A DNA stretch of 64,000 bases from Amoebidium appalachense (GCA_963693365.1 CAVNZM010000002.1:10850001-10914000); one strand, 5' to 3'. Positions 39,190-52,889 are shown, counted from the first letter of the stretch. A program made the numbers and translations. Notes: generated from the sequence alone by a model not told the origin.

Positions 39190-40341
39190 ATGCAGCAACC
39201 ACCCAGCGAAGATGTGCCGAAAGAGGCTTCAGTCACCAGCGAGGCTGAGCGCTACTTTGTTGGGGACGATTTGGCACTAGCAGCTATGGTGGCCCGGTGC
39301 AGGGCTGCACTGGGGGCGGAGGGGGGCCTGAGCACGGCCAGTCTGGCCAGCCTGCAGCAAGAATACACCGCCCTGCTGATGGACGCTTACACAAAAGTGC
39401 GTGTTGTGCTGGGCAAGGGCCGGTGAAGGAGATGGTGGTGGCGGGGGGTGTTTGGGGGGGGGGGGGGGGGGGGGGGGAGTAGGGGGGAGGGCAGGTTGAG
39501 AGGGTGAGTGGGGCTGATGGGGGGGGGGGGGGGGGGGAGGGGGGAGGTGTTTCCGGCTGCTGGGTGCGGTGGGGCAGGGAGAACGGTTGTGGCGCCTTTG
39601 ACGAAGAAGGGAGGGAGGTGGGGGTCAAAAAGGGAGGGAGCAGAAGAAAAAAGTAAAGTGTGATGGGGAAGAGAGTAGTGAGCAGGACAGGCAATTGCGA
39701 TTGCTGTTTCTGGGCTCTTTTCATACCCTTGTTTTGCTCGTGCCCGGCACACGCTCCCTTCTAAGTTGTGCTGTCCTCTGACCCCACATTAAATCCCCGT
39801 GACTCCTTTCTCAAAGCTTTTGCCAAGCACCAAAGTTGGCATGCACATACAAGTGGGCCCCTCTCCTGATATCTCCCTTTGCCTCCTTCAATCCAAAGGC
39901 ACACTGGCTCACTGTTTTCCCCTGCAGCCGAACAAACCCGAAGTCAAAGTGCCCAAAGTACGCAGGCAGAGCAAGGCCAAGGGGGCACGGCCTCAGCAGG
40001 ACGCACAGGCACAGGCACACACGGAGAGGGGGGAATTTGAACAGGCACAGGCACACACGGAGAGAGAGGAACTTTCACAGGCACACACAGAGGATGGGGG
40101 ACAGGCTCACGTGCAGGCTGAGAGACAGGGGCAGATCTATACGGATATGGAGGCACAGCTTCACACGAACATGCACAGGCACACACACATGCAGGGGCAG
40201 TGGCACGTGCACACCCCCACCCATGCACAACCCCTATGGGTGCCCCACCAGCCCGAACCTCCCCACCACAGCCAGGGGCAAGCATGGTGGCCAGAGGCAA
40301 TATGGACGGGGCAGTATGGGCATGCAGGCAGCCAGGGGTAA
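39190..40341 (+). CDS. Small unrecognised protein with His/Gln-rich tail
   Basis: Two exons, 39190-39396 and 39928-40341, joined in phase 0: 621 nt, 206 residues. The N-terminal part is helical and acidic (SEAERYFVGDDLALAAMVAR, SLASLQQEYTALLMDAY) and looks like a conserved domain I do not recognise. The second exon begins with a basic patch (KVPKVRRQSKAKGARP). It then has degenerate tandem units of the type QAQAHTERE/QAHTED and a His-, Gln- and Trp-rich end (HRHTHMQGQWHVH). An upstream in-frame ATG at 39064 would add 42 residues; 39190 is preferred because the extension reads like untranslated sequence. The TAA stop lies inside a GTAAGG donor-like site at 40339, so a further exon is possible. 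A nuclear or regulatory role would be a guess. Confidence 0.6.
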
Positions 40342-41440
40342 GGTACGGGACTAGTGTAGCAAAGTTTCATGCATGACGGCACCCGTGTGTGTGCTGTGGT
40401 GTGTGTGAGGGCAGGCTGACACGTGACTGTTTTGAGCCACACTGGTCAGTGCCTTTGCTGTACACCGGTGGCCTACGAGGTCAATTCGGCTCAGTGTTGC
40501 AACACGGCTACACTCTGGATGCGGTCACCGTACTTTCCCTGCTCCTTAAATCCCCCCCCTCCCCTCCCCCCCCCCCTCCCTTTGGCCCCCAAACACGCCA
40601 CCGCGGCCGCAACCACCACCACTACCCAGTCACCCAGTGGCACCCAGCCACCGTAACAGTCCCCAACCCACCCACCACAGCACCACCCATAAGTAACTCA
40701 TATCGGCAATTGGTTGCAACGTTTCCACGTAGGGTTTTGTCAGAACACCAGCTGTTTGTTTGGAACCGTGTTAACGTTACGTGTGGGGTTACATGGCTAC
40801 ACCCGTTGGTAGGTGTGCTAAAGTGGGGCCACCTGCCATATGAGGCAGGAGGCCACCGGTCAATTGTGATGCATACTTCCGAGTGTTTTATAAAAACAAA
40901 CCCAATCTGTACTGTGCTGGGATGCAAGACCGTGCACTTGTGTGCAGATTGATAGTGGACTAATGATTAAAAGAGTCCTGTCCATGGAGGACGGACAAAA
41001 GTATGCTGTATGTGGCGCAGTGCGCTGCTCATGCATGTGTACAACAATACAAATGTACATGTATCATAGTACAACAATACATACGTCAAGTATGTTTCGT
41101 ACATACACACTGCCCTTGCCAGTAGAGCCTATTACGCCGTGCATGCGGTGCGTGTGTATTGCTCAATTACTGACCTGCCTCTGCCATTTGCTAGCTATAC
41201 TAGAGCATTAACTATTTGAAGTATTTCACATTCATACATGTGTGCAGCGACCCTCCCTCCCCCCCCCCCATCACCCCACCCCCAATGTTCTCATCCCCCC
41301 CCCCCTCCCCCTCCCCGCCGCAACCCCAACCACCACCATCACCAACCACTCATATCCAAATCCCCCATGTCCACGCGCCTTATCAAAACCAGACACACAG
41401 CCACATGGCTGCCTTAGACTGAAAGAAGAAAACAAACCTG
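40342..41440. other. Tail-to-tail intergenic region
   Basis: Lies between the small plus-strand gene and the stop of the RWDD3-like gene. It holds C-rich tracts at 40550-40580 and 41255-41320 and otherwise unique sequence. I see no exon with homology or consistent phase. Confidence 0.45.
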
Positions 41441-41790
41441 CTACGTGATGCCCAGCTGTGTATAGACGTGGGCCAGTCCACACCGCACCAGTGCCCCCTG
41501 CACCTCGTCTGCCCCCAAACACATCTGCACCTGGAAGTCCTCATAGCCAGGCCCACTGAATGCACTAGAGCACACCTGCACCCAGACACACTGGTCATAT
41601 GACTGTCCCAGTGCATGTACACACACACGGTGACATCGTGAACACACAACACTTGTGCGGCTCCCCTGTACAATGTAGAGAGAATATATGGGAGGATGTA
41701 CGTATTATCAGTGTACGGTCCAGCCGCCCAGCCGAATTTCATAGGTGTCACCACTAGCACTCCGGTATGTGTGTGGCTATGCGTATGTTG

Positions 41791-41865
<75 letters not shown>

Positions 41866-42744
41866 CATGTGTGGATGTCTAGCTGTATGTGTGCCTGTTC
41901 AGTATAACGTGTGTATGGCTGTAAGTGTGAGTATATGTGTGTGCCTGTACGTGTAGCTGTGTATGTGCCTGCATGTGTGTGGCTGCATGTGGGTGACTGT
42001 ATGAGGCTGTATATGAAGGGCTGCAGGCGTGGAGCATTATGTGTGGGTCTGGATGTGTGGCTGTGTGCATGCCTATGGCTGTATGTTTTCCACGTGTGTG
42101 TATGCGTGCACGTGTGCGCATGTGTGTGCGGCTATGTGTGTGTGTCTGTATGTGTGTGTGTGGCAGGATGTGCAGAGGTGTACATTAATGTGTGCATGAG
42201 TGGGCCCATGTGTGTCAGTGCTTGTATTGTGGCTGTAAATGCACATGTGCATGTGTGCATGAGTGGGCCTATGTGTGTCAGTGCTTGTATTGTGACTGTA
42301 AATGCACATGTGCATGTGTGCCTGCATGTGTGTGTGTGCATCCACCATAGCCATCATGCGCTCTCTGCATGGCCTGCCTCTTGCATCCACATCCACATTA
42401 CTGGTGCGCATCAGGCGCCGCCACTCCTGCAACCCCCTGCACACAGATGTGGGTAACCGGCCCAATGTCCACAGAAATACCGAGGAAGGTGTGTGCTGGC
42501 TTGGGAACAGAGGAGTGTGGGCATAGATGCCGTGTCTCTTAGTGATACGCGAGCTCGAAATGGGGGTTAAAAGGACAGCATTGGTGTGGCAAAATTCTTT
42601 TTGATCCTCTCTTTTCTTGTGTCGTTTCGTTTCCTGTCCTTCCTCTTTCCTTTTATCCTCCTCCTCCTCCTTCTTGTCTTTCTTTCTTTCTTCTTTCTTT
42701 CCTTCTTTCTTTCTTTTCTTTCTTTCTCGCTTTTTTTTTTTTTT

Positions 42745-42775
<31 letters not shown>

Positions 42776-43106
42776 AATATGTGCATGCACAGACCTTTGT
42801 GGGCCGGCCAGCAGCACGACTATATGGTGGGCATAGAACAGCAGGCGGCCCACCAGACCACAGCCATTGGCATACCCCAGCAGCCTCTTGCTGTAGCCAC
42901 TACGGTCATTCATGTGGTCAAGCACGTGCACCTCGGCCTGGGGGGGTGGGTCAGGGGGTGTGCATTGGCCTCAATACAGGGTGGAGGTATAGCAGACTAG
43001 AGGAGGGCATGTGCACTGTGTGGCATGGGATAGCTGGGTTGCCTTTACATATATAAAAACAACACTAAATGACCTGGAGGGGAGGGAGGGAGCGCCGGTG
43101 GGGAAA

Positions 43107-43140
<34 letters not shown>

Positions 43141-43224
43141 CTGTGTTGTGCACTTGATACAAACGGAAGATTTGTACGGGGATGGTAGGGAAACATGGAT
43201 TGGCAACCACAGACTAACTACATG

Positions 43225-43275
<51 letters not shown>

Positions 43276-45343
43276 GTGGAACAGACGCATTCATTTCAAG
43301 CAACGGCGTGCTTGCACACCCACACCCACACCCACCTAACTGCACTACACAACCAGCACACACCGAGGCTACCACCATCATATGCCAGTACTCAAGGCAC
43401 CCACCTGCCATTGGTCCCTTCCATTCCCTGCCTCCACACCACCTCTCAGCCCCTCCTCGCTAATCACGTCATCGGCACTTCCAGTAACTTCCGCCTGTGA
43501 CGTATCAAATCCCATGGCTGCCACGTGGTCATTCACCCACTGTGTGCACTCAAACAGTACCGGCCTGCCCTGCACACCCCGTCAGCACCCATGCACCCAT
43601 CCACCTGTGCACATATCACCACCTCGCACGGCCACACACACCCGCACCTCTGAGCATAGACGTCCATTGCACCGTCCCACTAGTCACACCTTCACCATAA
43701 GCGTGGTCCCAGTCTGCCCTGACCCAACCAGAGCTACTCCAGCCATCCAAAATCGTATTTTGCTATCCAGAAATAGGCATAGTTCTTCCTGTGGTAAAAG
43801 GGCTGGGGTGACACAAAAAAATGGGGAGTAGGGGGCCTGGGGGGCACGTACGAACCCTGCATGCGGGTGTCTACGATGGCTGTAAACTGGGCTGCCATTT
43901 CCACAGTGGACGAGGGGGGCCACCACGTGGGGCCCACCACCTCATAGATCGGCCCATCCTGATTGGCTCAAAGTCAGTCGGGTATGTGCGGGCACACCGG
44001 CGTGGCACGTGCGAGTCATTGCAAACAAACTGGGCAGCGTAGATGATTCTAAAGGCTATGCAGGTAACTGGTTGTCACTGGGTGTGTGTGTGTACAGCCA
44101 ACATGTGCACGTATGTGCATGTCACCTTTGGCAGATGTGCTTATTTGGATATTGCCACATGGGCAACCGGGTGTCGTAAAAAAGGCCATTTTCATCATGT
44201 CTGTGTGTGTGCACATTTGCACTTAAAGGTGTATGCCTGGGGTGTCACAACGTAGTACCGTGCATTGTGCACGGCACATTCGTGATTGTGTGGAGCGTGC
44301 CATGTGCATGCCCCCGTTTGATAGAGTGTGTGCGCATGCATGCATGTGAGGCCCGGACACAAAATACACACAAACACAAACACCGGGCAGCACACATTTT
44401 CACCATATCAGCGCTATTGGCATGCACACAACATGCACCTGCAGCCATCTCCACCCCCCCCCCCCCCCCCCCCCTGTCGCACGTACCTTATGTGGATAGC
44501 CGGGGGGCAGGGTGAAGACCACGTGCACAGGGGGGCACCCACGTGGGCCCTCCTGCAGCTCCCCACAGTCAAAAGGGTGCGCGCACAAGTGCAATAGGTG
44601 ATGCACCAATGAATTCTTTCGAAAATAGCTCCTCCCAGCCATTACATCTCCCTGGTATTGCATCCTGTAATTCTTATCCCCCTCCTTCCCTTCCCCCCCC
44701 CCCCCCTCTCTCTCCCTTCCCCATCTGCTTGCCCCCTACAGATACAAACCAGCACCAGCAGAAGTAACAACAAATTCATGTCTCCACCCCCTCCCTCTTC
44801 CCCCTTTCCTTCCTCCCCTCCCCGTCCCCCCCCCCCCTCCCCCCCCATCCCACCCACCCCTCTCACACACATGCACCCCACAACCACTAGCAAAAGAAGA
44901 CTGTGATGACCCTTTCCCCCCTCCTCCCCCCCCCCCCCCCGGGCGCGTCTGGCCCCCCTGCGTCTCCTCAGGTCCACTCTACCAACATTAGGCCATCTTT
45001 TACTACATATATCACTTTCTTCCCTCCCACCTCTCTTATCAACTTCCCACGCACGCACACCCACCCACCCAAAGATGTGGCGAGTCGGCCTCTTGTGTTT
45101 GCACCTTCCCCCCCCCCCCCCCCCCCCCCCCCCCCTTCGTCCCCCGTCCTGCCGTCGCTGCCGCCCCTCTAAACGCACACACACGCACGTACAGACACAC
45201 ATACTCATCCCCCTACCCACCACGGCCAGTTGGTACGTAGCCGGGCCCACGTGTGTCCACTGGTTGCCATATATGGCAGCTAGGGCCCCGACCTCCTCCT
45301 CTGCCTCGCTGCTTATTAACCCCTTGCTGGTGCCTGGCTCCAT
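41441..45343 (-). CDS. RWD-domain protein, RWDD3 (RSUME)-like
   Basis: Seven exons: 45221-45343, 44487-44552, 43852-43958, 43405-43564, 42795-42937, 42346-42436 and 41441-41575; 825 nt, 274 residues, all phases agree. Human RWDD3 is 267 residues. The N-terminal RWD domain shows EAEEEVGALAAIYGNQW and PVHVVFTLPPGYPHK, the typical acidic start and hydrophobic-YP motif of the fold. The C-terminal part resembles the RWDD3 tail: VHVLDHMNDRSGYSKRLLG, GRLLFYAHHIVVLLAGPQ, LMRTSNVDVDARGRPCRERM and the final FSGPGYEDFQVQMCLGAD. In animals RWDD3 enhances SUMO conjugation through Ubc9. Transfer of that role is inference, since other RWD proteins share the fold. The middle exons (43852-43958, 43405-43564) are less conserved but keep phase; 43405-43564 includes VLFECTQWVNDHVAAMGF. 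Confidence 0.82.
42191..42316. repeat. 63-bp tandem duplication
   Basis: Two units starting TGTGCATGAGTGGGCC, in the last intron of the RWDD3-like gene, with two visible substitutions. Confidence 0.85.
42609..42775. repeat. Polypyrimidine (TTTC)n, then T and G tracts
   Basis: A homopyrimidine stretch on the plus strand, then about 25 T and about 20 G, in an intron of the RWDD3-like gene. Confidence 0.85.
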
Positions 45344-45628
45344 CCCCCTGCAGCTATGAGCACTTAGTGATAGGTCTTGACAGCTCTATGGCCTTCCTCA
45401 CCTGCTAAGAAATAAGGCCGTGCCCCAAGACAACAGGGTTTACTTTTCCTTATCCTTCCTCCTTACTTTGTCTGCATGAATTCCATGGTTTTTGTGCAAC
45501 ATGGCTCCCCCATACCTGTAACCACCGACTTTCAGGCGCCTACAGGCAAGCCTTTCCACAAAGTACTTGCCCTCCCTACCTAAGAGTGCAAACCATCCCT
45601 CCCTTCATTCAAAGAACTCCCGTACCTC

Positions 45629-45667
<39 letters not shown>

Positions 45668-46097
45668 CCCCCCCCCCCCCCCCCCCCCCCACCCCCCCCC
45701 TCCCCCTTTCCCATTCCCCTCCTCCCCACCACATGCCTTGCCACCTCCACCACCTCTCCAACCGAGCTAAATAGAAACAGGCACAAAGTCAAACACAAGG
45801 CACACTGGTCTCCCACAGAAATAGAACGAGAAATGCGTGCACTCCCACACTCAATGCACGCACACAGCAAGTTAAAAAGAAAGAGCCTACGTGGACAAGA
45901 GAGGGCCCCCGGGGGGGTGGGGGGGAAGGTGGGGAGGGGGGGGGCCGAGCAGCCGGGGTGAAGGGGGGGGGGGGGGGGAGGGGGGGGAGGGGGGGGAGCA
46001 GCGGGGATAGGGCCGGGGGGGAGGGGAGGGGGAGCAGCAGGGGGGGGAGGGGGGGGGGGGACCGGGGAGGGGAGGGAGGGGGGGAGGGGGGGAAGGG

Positions 46098-46128
<31 letters not shown>

Positions 46129-47981
46129 CGGTTCCCGAGCTTGTACTTGCACGACCAAAAGTGCTCAATGGCACACGAGGATGCATGTTTCATGCTTCAC
46201 GCGCAGCAAGACAAGCGGCACAACGGAACACTCACACAACACCACACAAACGCTGGCAAACATTCGTGCATGCACTCACCACCAGGGCGACATGAATACG
46301 CCCACGTGCCCCCGAAACAAAGCACCGCATGATCGTACCACCCACCTATGTTTACAACGGACGTGGTCTTGGTTTACACGTAGTCTTCCACGCCTGCCCT
46401 GCGCCTGTAAACTATGCCACCCCATATGTTGGCGAGCACGAACGGAACATTCTGCAAGCTGCCCAACAATGCTTTGACCGGGTTGCTCCCAACAAGGCCA
46501 GCTTTGAAACGGGCCTCTGACAGCTTTTCCGAAGCGCCACGGTGCCACGGTCACGACTCACGATCGGCCCCAGCTGGTAGGCTCTGGCCGCCGCCAGACT
46601 CCGTGGCCGGCTGGCCCAGTGATTTTCAAATTCGCGACAAAAAAACACCAACCAATAGGATGCGTTAACAGCCAGGATGCTGTGATACACATCCAATGGG
46701 AGTTGTCCAAGGGTTAAGTGAACTCAAAAAAACGCATACAATTGTCAGCCTTTCAAAGCTCAATACCAAGAAGAAATACATTCTAGTAAAGAATAAAATG
46801 AAATATTAAGAACTTTTAAGGTGTACGTTTATGCCACTTTCTCATACTTCCTTATTTCAATTCACATTCTGTGATCTGGACGCCGTTCAACAAAACTCAG
46901 CTCTGCGACCACTGCGTGCCAAGGCTTGCTTGGTAAAATCTCGCCGCCGCAGGGCCATGATGTTGTTTTTGAGCGAGCAGCTTCCATGAGGTTTTAGATT
47001 GAATGACTTTGTGCGAATAGAAGTGTGATTCTTTTGTTTATAAATTTTGTGATTGGATTATTGTTCCCGCCATCAGGACTGGCGATTACTGATTGGCATA
47101 TTAATTTAAATGTAGAAATTGAATTCATATCACTGTGTATAGATCCTACGTCATTTGCGTAAATTGTATTGAACACCTATTTTTACACTCTGTTTCTTTA
47201 TAAAACCCCATTATTGTTAATTCGGGGTTTTGCGGCATCCGTTTCTAATATAGGTACGGTTGGGTGAGCCCAAGTGAGCCACAATCGCCGGGTCACTTTT
47301 GCAGGCCAGGGTATATAAACCGATCGGAAGTGCGTTTTCCGTGTGTTTCCATTCACTCGTTGCATTTGACGCGAATAAACTGGGCCCTTTCCCAGTGATG
47401 CCCCTATAAGACACTTCAACATCTGAGATTTTACTGTCAAATTTTCCCCCTTCCCGTTAGTTCACAACAGCAAAAAAAAATTTGCTCTTCCAGGTTGCCC
47501 AAGAGACGTGTCTGCCACAATAAGCGCCGGTTTATGCAAGAAAGCTAGCGCCAGGAGCCGGCATTGGTTTCTAAGGTTGGCAGAGAGTGATTTTTGCTGT
47601 CTGTGTGTTAATGTGTATGTTTTTAAGTTTGTGTTGTTACATGTGTGTTTATTCATGTGTGTGTCATACGTTCGTGAAGCATCCGTGTGTGTACGTTCAC
47701 CTGTGCAGTATGTGCGTTGTAACATGCATGTTGTGTAGGTACGGGTAGTTAACGTGTGTTTGTGTGTGTGTGCTGGTGTTTGTGTTCACGGCTACGAGTT
47801 GCACTGCCGCCTGCGGGTATGTAAAGAATATATTTGTAATAAAGTGACACTTGAGTGTGCCTCAATGTGTGTGAAGGAGTGTGTGTGTGTGAGTGTTCAA
47901 AAACATTCTTCATCCACCATGAGTGTGTGGCCCGTCCTGCTCCCCGTGATCACACCTACCTCTTGCACCCAGTACGTCAAC
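45344..47981. promoter_or_regulatory. Divergent intergenic region, RWDD3-like and CBS genes
   Basis: About 2.6 kb between opposite start codons. The left part holds (CT)n at 45632-45664, C tracts, and G-rich purine DNA at 45900-46128. From about 46580 to 47460 it becomes AT-rich unique sequence with CCAAT boxes at 46652-46656 and 46693-46697 (plus strand) and 47052-47056 and 47092-47096 (minus strand). A TATA-like GTATATAAAC lies at 47311-47320 on the plus strand, about 660 bases before the CBS gene start, which would imply a long or spliced 5' untranslated region. No gene is seen inside. Confidence 0.4.
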
Positions 47982-48721
47982 ATGTCCACCGCCGTCAAGA
48001 CCGACCACCCAGTGCCTGCCGGGCACGGCCCAAAGGCACATGCAGGCAACAGTCACGTGTACAAGTCCAAACCTCGGGCTCACAAGCAGAACCCCAACAA
48101 GAACCACCCGCACCCACCCCACCACCAGCAGGCACCTCTATACCACCCCCAGGGCATACTGCCTGAGTTCTACACGCTTCCACCGGGGGCCTTCCGCATG
48201 CCCGTGCTGCGTCTGGACAACATGCCCAGCAGGGAGGTGCGTCTGCAGCGCTACGCAATCAGCGACCTGCATGCCGTGGCCCACCCACAAGGTGTCGTCA
48301 AGCTGGAGGTATCCCCTCCCCCCCCCCCCCCCCCCCCCCTCCCCCCCCCCCCCCCCCCCCCGGCCCCCGGTCCCCTCATTCTCCCAAAAAATCCTTCCTC
48401 ACCAAGTCCCCTCTCCCCACCCCCTCCTCCCCTCCACCCTCTTTTGTTTGATCCGAAAGTTTGCAATACATGGTTGGGGGATCACTATTGGATCAAGCAA
48501 TAACTGATCAACATCCCCAGCGGCTTGGAAAAACGTGGTGCACGGCCATTTATACGTCACAGGGACACAACACTAATTACCCTCCCCTCCCCACAACCCC
48601 CACCCCCATCTCTCCCCCCCCCCCCCCTTCCCCCCCCCCCCCCCTCCCCCCCCCCCCCCCCCCCCCCAATAAAAAAGGAAAAAAAGAAAAAGAAAACGAA
48701 ATCTCTATCGTCCTTTCCAAC

Positions 48722-48752
<31 letters not shown>

Positions 48753-48766
48753 ACACACACACGCAC

Positions 48767-48806
<40 letters not shown>

Positions 48807-49304
48807 GCACACGCACAGCCCAGCATGTCTGTGGACAAGGCCATGAAAGTGCTTGCAGCCAACAACATCCTCTCAGCTCCCGTAGTCGACCTGACTGGAA
48901 AGGCACGTCTCTTCCTTCTCCCTCCCCCCTCCCCCCCCCCCCCCCCCCCCCCCCCCCCCAGCACACACACCCACCACTCCCCATTCCCACTCCTCCTCTC
49001 CTCCCCCCCCCCCCTCTCCCCGCCTCCGTCCCCCCCCCCCCCCCCCCCCCCCCGTAATATTATTCCCCATCTTATCCCACCCCCCCCCCCCCCCCCTTCG
49101 AAGACACGCACGCACGCACACACACACACCTGAAAAGGGGAGGGGAGGGGGGGGACCGTCTGTTGATAAGGGCAAGACTGAAAGAAGAATATTCACACAT
49201 GTTTGTCCCTGCCTCTTATGCTGCTCCAAGTGAACAACCCTTTGGTGCAACCGTTCTGCCCTGTGAGCATTTGGCTGGATGGGCGGAGTGTGTTTGTGTG
49301 TGAC

Positions 49305-49341
<37 letters not shown>

Positions 49342-51512
49342 AGGGGGGGGGATAAGTTCCAGGTGACAATATATATATATATATATATGGGTAGTTCTGC
49401 CCAGCAGGCTCAGTGCAAGGCATGCAGGGAACTGGCAGGTGGAGGGCAGCTAACCTCCTCTCACCCAGGTGGTGGGCATGCTGGATGCGATGGACATAGC
49501 GGCCCACATGCTCGATGCCTTCCTGCTGGACCCCACCACCCCGTCCACCCCCCCTGCCTGGTGCACAGACACAGACACCATCCAGCACCGTGCCATACGC
49601 TACGGCCTACGCCCCGTCCACTCTGTCATGGGTGCGTAATCCCTCCCTCTCCCCCCCCCCCCCCCCCTCCTCCCCTCCCTCCCTCCGCCCTTCTCCCCCA
49701 CCCTCCAGGTCTAAAGGAAAATGCACCTCTTCTCTCGTTCACCGCCTGTGAGAAAACGACATGGAAACTAGCACCAGGCCACAGGGCTGAGGAGCACAAA
49801 AGAAGAAGACGGTGTCGCTGTGGGCTTTTCTCCTTTATTTTTTTTCCTCTCCTCCGATCTTAACCATTTTTTGTGGGGGGTGGAGGTGGGAAGGGGGGAG
49901 GGGGGGGGGGGGAGGGGGGGGGGAGGGGGGGGGGGGGGGGGAGGTAATGGGCATGTGATGTAGGGGTGAAAGGTGAGCGATGCAGCCCGGCCGTTGCATC
50001 CTGACGCATTGTACCAACTGCACTTGCAGGGTTTGTATGCATATTGACTGGTGGCTGTGCACAGTGCGAGTGAGTGTATGGCGCATGCACAGGGTGAGTG
50101 AGTGTATGGTGCATATACGTGTTAGTTGGTGTATGGTGCATGTACGTGTGAGTAAGTGTAATGGCATGCACATGCTGACCCCCTCCTCTATTTGCAGGCA
50201 ATTCCCAGGCCAACCCCATCTGCACCGTCTATCCCTCAGGCGATCTCTTCCAGCTGGCTGGTGCTGACCCCCCCCCACTCCACCCCCCCTCCCTCCCCCC
50301 ACACACACACGGCGTGCTCACGTGCACGCGGATTCCCCCCCCCCCCCCCCCCCCCCCCCCTCAAACAACAACAACAACGAAAAACAAAAGAAAGAAAGAA
50401 ATGGAGAAAATTTTAAAAAAGAAGGAACGAAGGAGACCGTTTAAAAGCACTGGTATTGGCCAAAAAACTTTCACCTCTCCTATCCTTTGCCTTCCATGTC
50501 TTCTTCTGAAGAAGGTGAAAACCATCAATACATTGCTCCTCCCCACACCTTTCTCGCCCATTTGCCCCCCCCCCCCCCCCCCCCCCCTTCCGCTCCTCCT
50601 CCTCCCCCCCCCCCTCTCTCTCCCACAGCGCACAGTAACTCTAGCACTGAGGATGCAACATATAAACGCCGCGTGACCCAAACAGGTCATACGACAGTGG
50701 CCATACACACATGCACCCATCACCATCCTGTGTGGTGAGGTTTAGCCCACACACTCTCGAACTGTGTGTGCACCATAACACTACTAAATAGATGTGTCCG
50801 CGGGACCAGATGCGACGGAATAAACGCTAGCAGGCCCAGATCGATAATGGCGTATGTCGCCAGCATTTTATTCAATATTTCAGCCGCTACAGCTGTCAAA
50901 CCCCATACATGCTTGATTGAAAATACACAGAAAACAAAGACGCTCATTTTGGCACCAAGTTTTGCTACATAATAAATTATAACACAAACTTTCACTAAGT
51001 AAAACGTTAATGCACACCCCCTTCATAGCAACCGAAATTCGAAATGTTGGACTGTCTATCTAAATTGACCAATCAAATTTGTCAGCTCAAATTCGTAGGC
51101 TCCCCCCGGCGGCATCTCATCGGATGGCAATTTGAACTTCTAACGCCGCCTGCGCGAGCGGCGTTTTGGCTACAAAACCAAGTCTTATTTAGTAAAAGTT
51201 CATTTTTTTTGTCGCGCCAAGCAACGAATGGTGTCAATAAAAAGGTCTTTTAAGTCTTCACGTTGTGAGCCTAAGTTTGTTAGGCTTATAGTGTATAGAT
51301 TACAGTGTTTTTTATGGATGAAAAGGCATTCGGGCCCATTTCGTCGATCCAGGCCTGCTAGCTTTTAATCCGCAATCTGAGCCCTAGACACATCTATAGC
51401 ATCGTAACACTTGGCTTATGTTACCCCATCCCCTACCCCCATCCCTATCCCCACCCCACGTGCGTTTTTCACACAAACAGACCCATTGCGCGAGCACACG
51501 CATGCGCACATG

Positions 51513-51598
<86 letters not shown>

Positions 51599-51707
51599 GC
51601 ATGCAGAGGTGTTTGCACGAGGGGTACACCGGGTACCTGTGATGTCACCTGACGACCAGCTGATTGGGGTGGGTGCCTTTCTGTATCTCTATGTGCATGG
51701 GCCGTGA
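47982..51707 (+). CDS. CBS-domain protein, AMPK-gamma-like pattern
   Basis: Proposed exons: 47982-48308, 48819-48902, 49469-49631, 50198-50260 and 51607-51707; 738 nt, 245 residues, phases consistent. The first exon is rich in His, Pro and Lys (KSKPRAHKQNPNKNHPHPPH) and then has PGAFRMPVLRLDNMPSREVR. Two CBS-type units are recognisable. One is SVDKAMKVLAANNILSAPVV followed by DLTGK and VVGMLDAMDIAAHML across a junction. The other is a half-repeat GDLFQLAEVFARGVHRVPVM then SPDDQLIG. CBS pairs usually bind adenine nucleotides. Exon 48819-48902 must end at a GC donor (GGAAAG then GCACGT) to keep the CBS frame. The last exon reads through LIGVGAFLYLYVHGP to a stop; a GTGGGT donor at 51669 could instead lead to exons I failed to find. 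The 3' end is therefore uncertain. Confidence 0.7.
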
Positions 51708-51713
51708 TGGGTG

Positions 51714-51905
51714 CAATGTGTGCATGTGAATTGTCTTTAATTCTTGGGATGTGTGCATGTGAATTGTAATCGGTTCTTGATGTGAACTGTCTTTAATTCT
51801 TGGGATGTGTGCATGTGAATTTGTATTCGGTGCTTGATGTGAATTGTCTTTAATTCTTGGGATGTGTGCATGTGAATTGTATTCGGTTCTTCTGTGTGCA
51901 TGGGC
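51714..51905. repeat. Degenerate tandem repeat with AATTCTTGGGATG units
   Basis: Three to four imperfect units containing GTCTTTAATTCTTGGGATGT and GTGCATGTGAATTGTATTCGG, just after the proposed CBS gene end. Confidence 0.8.
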
Positions 51906-52205
51906 AGTGTCCTTAATCCGGTGTGCATGTGCAGCGGCCTTATGCATTGGAAGTGTCTTGGAACGTGTGCATGGGCAGGTTCTTAATCATTTCAAATGTG
52001 TGAGGCAGCGTATTATATTCTTGAAATGTGTTAATGGGCAGTGTCCACTGTATCCTGAACATTGAAATGTGTGCATGGGTAGTGTCTTTGTGTGTGCTTT
52101 AATTCATGGAATCTGCGCATCGGTAGTGTCTTTGTGTGCTGTGTAATTAAACAAATTCCCGCACGTGGTGGTGGTGGTGGTGGTGGGTGGGTGGGTGGGT
52201 ACCGG

Positions 52206-52240
<35 letters not shown>

Positions 52241-52889
52241 GGGGGGGGGGGGAGGGGGTAGCCATTCAAACATATCGTCACAGTTGATTCTTTTTTGAAT
52301 CTTTTTAAGAATACTTCTAATAACCTGGCGTCATTCCTGTCCTGGTTACTGCGTACGAAAATCATGAACTCAGATGGTCAAATGCAGGTCATTTAGCATC
52401 AAAATATGCAAAAAGAAGGGAAAGAAACCCATGGGCAATAATAAACTGAAATGAATGAAAAGGATGCCCCCCCCCCCCCCACCCTTCCACCGTCCCTCCC
52501 GTCGCCTGCGCCCCACCCCGCTTGCCCCCTTTTTTTGATCTACCTACCTAATATAGGTGGAAGGGAGGACATAGACATGGATCGAAAAGGCTGTGTGTGT
52601 GTGTTTGAAGGGGGAGGGGGAGGAACACGAACCACCAGACTTGAACACTTTGCACACAAGATACCTATCTGGTGCACACACACGCATTGACACCGTGTAT
52701 ACTATATTAGTGCCACAAGGGCTCTGGTTTTTTTGGACAGTCAACCGCCAGCGTGCAAATAGTTGGCCTGGGCCATGACTTATAATGCCCCCAAGACGAG
52801 TGCTGGGGCCCTGATCATGGCACCCTGCAGGCACACATGTACACACACATTGTCATTCGATTCACAACCTGGTACATGCACGATGTAGA

